Positions 59,101 to 64,000 of a DNA stretch of 64,000 nt are shown piece by piece; positions within the stretch are counted from its first letter, which is position 1, and every line of letters starts with the position of its first letter. A model generated the notes under the pieces. It saw only the letters and a program-made list of their open reading frames with translations, searched no databases and was not told the DNA's origin. Where the stretch lies: the NCBI GenBank assembly GCA_029255685.2, contig CM055319.2, positions 33,257,068-33,321,067 of the forward strand, in the 5' to 3' direction. Made by a program: the position numbers and the translations under genes. This DNA is from Silene conica (lineage: Eukaryota > Streptophyta > Magnoliopsida > Caryophyllales > Caryophyllaceae).

Positions 59101-60166
59101 CTCACCCTTGATTAGGGGTTCTTGGTTTCGGAGGCCCTGCACATGATTACATAGATGAGAACCACAACCAGTATCTAGTACCCAAGTTCCGTAACTTGCA
59201 TGGTTAATCTCAATCATGTGAATAAAAGAAGAAGAAGACATACCAACAGGAGTAACACGACCTGCCTTAATGTCCTCACGATACACGGGGCATGAGCGCC
59301 TCCAATGCCCAGTCTTGTGGCAATGGTGACATTCCATGCTTGTATCCTTGCTATTTGTTTTGCCTTGTGAGTTGCTCGACTCACCTGGCCCACTCTTAGT
59401 AAATCCTGACTTTTTAAACTTGGGCTTGCCTACTGTTAGGTCGCCCTGAGCTTTAGCTTTACCCTTACCCTTACCCTTACTGGAGATCATGAGAACATCT
59501 TGCTTCACGCTCCCACTTAATTTCAGATCCTTCTCGGTCTGTACGAGAAGGGAGTGGAGCTCATGAGGAGTCTTCTTCATGTCGTTCATGTAATAGTTGG
59601 CCCTGAAGAGGGCGAACCCATCATGAAGCGAATGAAGCATTCGATCAACGATTATGTTCTCAATGATCTTGCAGTTTAGGGCCTCCAGTTTCTCGATATT
59701 CTCAATCATGTGAAGAATATGTGGGCTAACTTCTTGGCCCTTCTGGAGTTTCGCCTCAAAGAAGCGACAGGTATGCTCATAAGAAACGATCCTCGGAGCC
59801 TTTGAGAATTCGTTAGTGAGCGTGGTGAAAATCTTGTTTGCACCATGTGCTATGAAGCGTCTTTGCAAATTGGATTCCATTGCATAGATGAGTACGTTCT
59901 TTATCGCACCCGCTTCCATGAAAGAAGTCGCTATGAGCGCGAACTTCGTTAGCTCTAGCTCCAGTTCCTGGGTGTGCCGGAATTGGCTCAGTTAAATACT
60001 TAAGCTTTCCGTCAGCAATGACAGCATTCCGTAGTGCTGCCTCCCAGTCAGAGAAGTTTGACCCATCATTCCTCAGTCTAGTAGACTGATTCATGGAGTC
60101 CATGAAAGCTTTTAGCCAGGATTCACGTGCTAGTTTGGCACTTGGCATTGGGTCTTCACCAGCCAT
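56134..60166 (-). pseudogene. Copia B gag-pol region
   Basis: Best preserved copia coding region here. Gag starts at 60166 (MAGEDPMPSAKLARESW). CCHC knuckle at 59290-59331 (CHHCHKTGHWRRSC); protease site WVLDTGCGSHLCN near 59170; integrase finger and DDE core (HTDVCGPMS, FTDDLSRYGY, SDRGGEYLS, NGVSERRNR); RT with LYVDDILLIGND near 57110; RNase H (YADASFQTDRDD; TESEYYAASEAAKEAIW); and the C-terminal copia signature ADPLTKALP-like NIANPLTKALPRDKHEGH. Long open reading over almost the whole region, with about one break. Confidence 0.92.
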
Positions 60167-61962
60167 TAGTTATACAACAGTTTAATTGAACGTGTTCTAC
60201 ACTGAAAAGAAGATAAAACAGAACCATATAAGCAACTCATTCTTGTGATTTAAGTCTATATTAAATAGAAATTTAAACTCGTAGACTCAAGCATTTATAT
60301 AATTGATCTCCCTCAAGAATTATATAAACGATCCCAAGACTCAATTTCCGTATATTGATAAGCCCACAGTTTGGCTAATTCCACCGTTGGAACTCTTGGT
60401 CGATAGATTTCCGTAAATCCTATCTATTAGTCCATCTCAGTCGCTAGATATTATCGAGTGACCATGATGTTGAGATAAAATAAATCATCTGTTCCCACTT
60501 ATCCGACGTAGAAGGGGTCATATTATGCCTACCGACGAAGAAGGGATTCATGGGAGTCTGATTTATAAGACTAGTCTCAATTTTTGGTTATACGAGGAAG
60601 ACCCCATCGACTTATATTTATTCATATTAAGTGAACTAAAATCTAGCATATGCGTGAATGAATTAAATAAAGTGATGGCTTTACAATTGACATGTGACAT
60701 CTGTATCGTCACAGAAAACTAACGCGTAACCTCTACATGAGTCAGTTTTCAGGCATGTTATAGGTGGTTTGGTTTTAGGCGGAATATGATGCAAGCTATT
60801 ATCGATGAAAGCATAAAATAAATGCGATAAACGTAAATAAAAGTCCTAGTGTGGCCTATCCTACCAAAATAAACATAAAACAACTTGGAATCCACCGTTG
60901 GACCCTAGAAGCTTGTCTTAATGTTCCATCTTGGTCCTTGCAGCGGGAGTGAGCATCCGGTCTCCGTCTTTGGTCTTCACAAAATTACTAATTTAAATTA
61001 CAAATATAACCCTATTTACATTCTAATTTAAATACAAAAGTAATTACATGGCAAAAAACCCAAAACGGAGATTCAAGATCTCAAAATTACAAGCAAGACT
61101 GTGTTCCATCATTACGGTAACACAATCTACTAAGGCCACACTAAGTTACAACCGTTTGCAAAAATTAAATACGTTATTGAAAGCATTCAAGGCATTCACA
61201 AGACGATAAATAAAATGCATCAACTAAATAAAATTCATACATGACATAATACTGTTATTATGATTAATAAATTTTTACCAAACCACCTTACGGGATTAAA
61301 ATTATGTGATTATACCGTTTTAATCACCAATTTTAATAAATTTATAATCCTATTATCTTAAACCGTTTTAAAATAATATGTATCAAACGAGGGTGAACCG
61401 TTTCACAAAATTAATAATATAATATTTCCGTATATAGTATATTACTAAAGGCCATGTGAAAATAAAACATGTTATTTTCGAAAATAAAAAAAACGAGTCT
61501 GTTACAGGGGGAGGTCGACCGACCTAAACACGTGGTCGACCGACCTCCAGACGAGAAACGGAAAAAATCTGCAACAGCATAGGCGGTCGACCGACCTATC
61601 AATCAGGTCGACCGACCACCAGACAGTAGAAACGAGTTTCAGAAAACGCAAAACGCTGCACTTTTCGAAATCAAAACAAGTTTTTACCTTTTAAACTTTG
61701 ATTAAAACAAGTAAATCAAAATTAACATCAACAAGGGTTCACATATTGTCAAGAATATCGATTAATTAACAATATGTAAACAGGAATCGAAAAACAAGAT
61801 CGATTACACAAAAAGAAACTGTCGAAAAACAGAAGCTTTACACAGGGGCGGTCGACCGACCGCTACAGCAGGTCGACCGACCGACACAGCGACAGTAACG
61901 AGATTTTTTCAAAAAAATTTTAAATAAAACTTATGAAAAACACAAAAGTAAAATTTTCATGG
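60167..61962 (-). other. Leader of copia B
   Basis: Noncoding leader of about 1.8 kb between gag and the primer site, matching copia A and D. It contains three palindrome pairs (61514-61881). Confidence 0.75.
61514..61881. repeat. GTCGACCGAC palindrome pairs in copia B leader
   Basis: Pairs start at 61514/61535, 61586/61607 and 61851/61872; each is exactly 21 bp apart, with unrelated 11-bp spacers. Confidence 0.9.
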
Positions 61963-61978
61963 CCTGGCTCTGATACCA
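61963..61978 (-). promoter_or_regulatory. Primer binding site of copia B (tRNA-iMet)
   Basis: Minus strand reads TGGTATCAGAGCCAGG, two bases from the 5' LTR. Confidence 0.92.
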
Positions 61979-61980
61979 CT

Positions 61981-62929
61981 TGTGAGGAATAAAACATGTA
62001 TTCGCCCTAAACTTGCAGGATTATAATGAAAATTACAGTTGTGAATATTGTCATAAGATAAATAAAAACATGAAAAAGAATACAACCTTGGGTCCTTGCT
62101 TGAATAGGCCTAAGAACAGGAATTAAAGTAAATTCCCTCCTATAACTTGCACCCAAGACTTAGGTTGAGACGATGCCGCGTGTGCTAGAAATCCTCTCCA
62201 ACTGCCTTGCAATATAGGGAGAGCTATTGAGGTTTTAGATGTGAGATCTGAGGTTTTGGGAGAAGAGTGCTCTCAAAACCCTAATTTTCTTTGAGATTTG
62301 TTTTACAGTGAAACAAGAGTTACCTGACATAAGGAGAGTCCTCCTCCTTATGTAGCTCTTGGCCGAAATTTCGAATAGGGTAGGAGTGGGCTTTCCACTC
62401 TTACCTTATTTATAAATCGTATACATGTTATCAGATATTAATGCAGTCGATGTGTTAATAATGGTCTGATAAAATTACGATATTGTATAATTACCCAAAT
62501 TAATATAAATGTTTATATTAATACGCGAAATTAATATTCAATCAAATATAACCGTTTATATTTAATTTTACGAATTAATCATGTAATCCGTATTAGCTAA
62601 AATTATTTAATCCGTATTAAATAATAATCTCAACATCTTATTGACTAATTTAATAGTCAATACCTCTGACTAACTGTTTAGTCGTATCCGGCATAAATGT
62701 GATTGTATTTTCATACCTTCACATCTCTCAAACGTGTCCTATAGGTGTGACGTATAGGGACCAGTTGATCACCGTCATCCGTATGACAATAACGTCAAAC
62801 TTATCTAGCAAGCCAACCGTTATTGATAAACGTGGATCAACTGGTAATAATACAGAAGTATGCCCTTGTGATCCTTAAAGAGATTTAATAAGTCATTGTA
62901 CTTAATTGTCAAGGACACCAGCCCCAACA
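61981..62929 (-). repeat. 5' LTR of copia B
   Basis: 949 bp, TGTGAGGAAT...CCCCAACA on the plus strand, followed by the TATGG duplication. Confidence 0.94.
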
Positions 62930-63122
62930 TATGGGTCCCTTAATTTCAGACCCTTTAGGGTATGGGTCGGGTATGGGTCTAAGGTTTTTTACTTCGGGTT
63001 GGGTCGGGTCTTGCCGGACCCTACCCAGACCCTACCCATTGCCATCCCTAGTTGTGGCTCGTGCCTTAGGTAGCATCGAAACGAATACGGACACAAAACA
63101 AACACGTACACGACATTTTTTG

Positions 63123-63744
63123 TAGACTTGATCTGGGCCGGGCTGGGTCGGGTTTCGACCTGGCTCGAGCTAAATAAACGGTCCAAATGCATGGGTTGGG
63201 CCGGGCCGGAAAGGTGGGCCATATTATTTGGCCCAAACCTATAATGGGCCTCGGGCCAAAATAATACAATACGAAATAATCAACAAAATGAATATTTGCA
63301 CAAACTATTAGTAACGAAATAAAAATTTCAAGTTTTAGGTGTTTGACTTCTACTCTTTTGGTTAGGAGAATAATATTATAGTACCATACATAACTCATGA
63401 GTTGACAAAATTTTTATTAGTACACTAAATAATTAAAGTTGTACGATAAAAATATAAAAATATCCACAAAGTTGATAATTCAATGCATTAGTGATATTAG
63501 ATTATTAGTGTGATGTGATATACGATTCCAACTTTTGAATTTTTTTTTTAAAAAATAATAATTTCGGGTCGGGCCATGCCAAAAATCGGGCCTTTAGATT
63601 GGCCCAAACCCGGCCCTATATTTATATTGGGCTTCTTTTGGGGCGGGCCACGGGCTTTTTGGGCCAAACTATGAGGCTCAAACCCGAGAAAAATCGGGAT
63701 GGGCCGGGTCGGTCCATCGGGCCTGGACCATATGATCAGCTCTA
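63123..63744. mobile_element. Second hAT-like non-autonomous element
   Basis: 622 bp. Ends are TAGACTTGATCTGGGCCGGG and, inverted, TAGAGCTGATCATATGGTCC. Flanks ATTTTTTG (63115-63122) and ATTTCTTG (63745-63752) match at 7 of 8 bases. Inside are many GGGCCGGGC-type words near both ends and an AT-rich middle. No transposase. It is only 64 bases from the first hAT-like element. Confidence 0.75.
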
Positions 63745-63752
63745 ATTTCTTG

Positions 63753-64000
63753 AAATTTAGAACACGAGACACGTACAAAACGTAAAACAAGATACAATAA
63801 TATTTTTTAGAATGTTTAGATCATTGTTTCACATGCGTCATAGAGATGTTTTGTGGGTTCAAAGCACACAAGGAGATCAATTTGGCAACACGTATTTGAG
63901 GCAACTACATCAATGAGAAATCAAAGTTGGAAAACAAAATAAGAATTAACAGGTCATCTCGTCAAAGAAACATCTACAACAAACTGATTAATTGCTTCAA
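63753..64000. other. Unassigned DNA at the window end
   Basis: Nothing recognisable: no ORF of note, no repeat termini. Confidence 0.5.

Larger units (their letters stand above)
54273..62929 (-). mobile_element. Ty1/copia element B, young, almost whole
   Basis: Minus-strand copia element. LTRs are 54273-55270 (998 bp) and 61981-62929 (949 bp), flanked by TATGG at 54268-54272 and 62930-62934. I counted about nine base differences by eye between the LTRs (about 1%), roughly 0.4 million years at 1.3e-8 substitutions per site per year. It has a perfect tRNA-iMet primer site, a long leader with palindrome pairs, gag-protease-integrase-RT-RNase H, a 3' noncoding region and a purine tract. It looks nearly whole, with about one coding break. 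It belongs to the same family as copia A. Confidence 0.95.
53748..63050. mobile_element. hAT-like non-autonomous element, split by copia B
   Basis: Ends are TAGGGATGGCAGTGGGTCGG and, inverted, TAGGGATGGCAATGGGTAGG. The 8-bp duplication GTTGTGGC lies at 53740-53747 and 63051-63058 and is exact. TA-G termini with 8-bp duplications fit the hAT superfamily. Without copia B it is about 640 bp with no transposase, mostly GGGTCGGGTATGGGT-like DNA, so it is a MITE-sized passenger. Both halves are consistent with one insertion that predates copia B. Confidence 0.85.

Overview
The window is nuclear DNA of a flowering plant, almost certainly a eudicot. It is AT-rich, holds two intron-containing plant-type genes, and is packed with nested Ty1/copia and Ty3/gypsy (Athila-type) LTR retrotransposons, MITEs and hAT-like elements. 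The species cannot be read from the sequence.

Layout. 1-2227 is the end of a minus-strand copia copy (copia D): leader, primer site and LTR. It is fused at about 2228 to an old, rearranged Athila-like element (gypsy G2, 2228-8586 and 29876-30720). A younger Athila element (gypsy G1, 8587-29870, target duplication TTCAC, identical-length 1372-bp LTRs) sits inside the 3' LTR of G2. A still younger copia element (copia A, 19078-27447, target duplication TGACA, LTRs about 0.3% different by eye) sits inside G1. After G2 come a LINE ORF1 fragment (30721-31600, minus), a truncated copia (copia F, 31634-33261), and a third copia copy inserted in F (copia E, 33262-40030), which itself holds a gypsy-type solo LTR (35393-37028, target duplication ATCCC).

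40.7-53.3 kb is a host-gene island. It contains a two-exon TMEM97/sigma-2-receptor-like EXPERA gene (40923-41525, minus) and a four-exon NDC1 nucleoporin gene (46072-53251, minus). Between and within them lie a Mutator-like element carrying a polygalacturonase gene fragment (42613-43342), a Stowaway MITE (43515-43809), another inverted-repeat element (about 45277-45728) and an LTR-like insertion in NDC1 intron 1 (49294-50627). 53748-63050 is a small hAT-like element split by a young copia copy (copia B, 54273-62929, target duplication TATGG). A second hAT-like element follows at 63123-63744.

The most unexplained structure is a shared syntax of short CpG-rich palindromes in unrelated retroelements. 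Copia leaders carry pairs of a 10-bp word (CTCGATCGAG or GTCGACCGAC) whose starts are almost always exactly 21 bp apart. The gypsy elements carry CTCGATCGAG or GTCGATCGAC in 20-21/30-bp or 18/12-bp rhythms in LTRs, 3' noncoding DNA and even inside gag. All calls come from reading the sequence; nothing was searched against a database.
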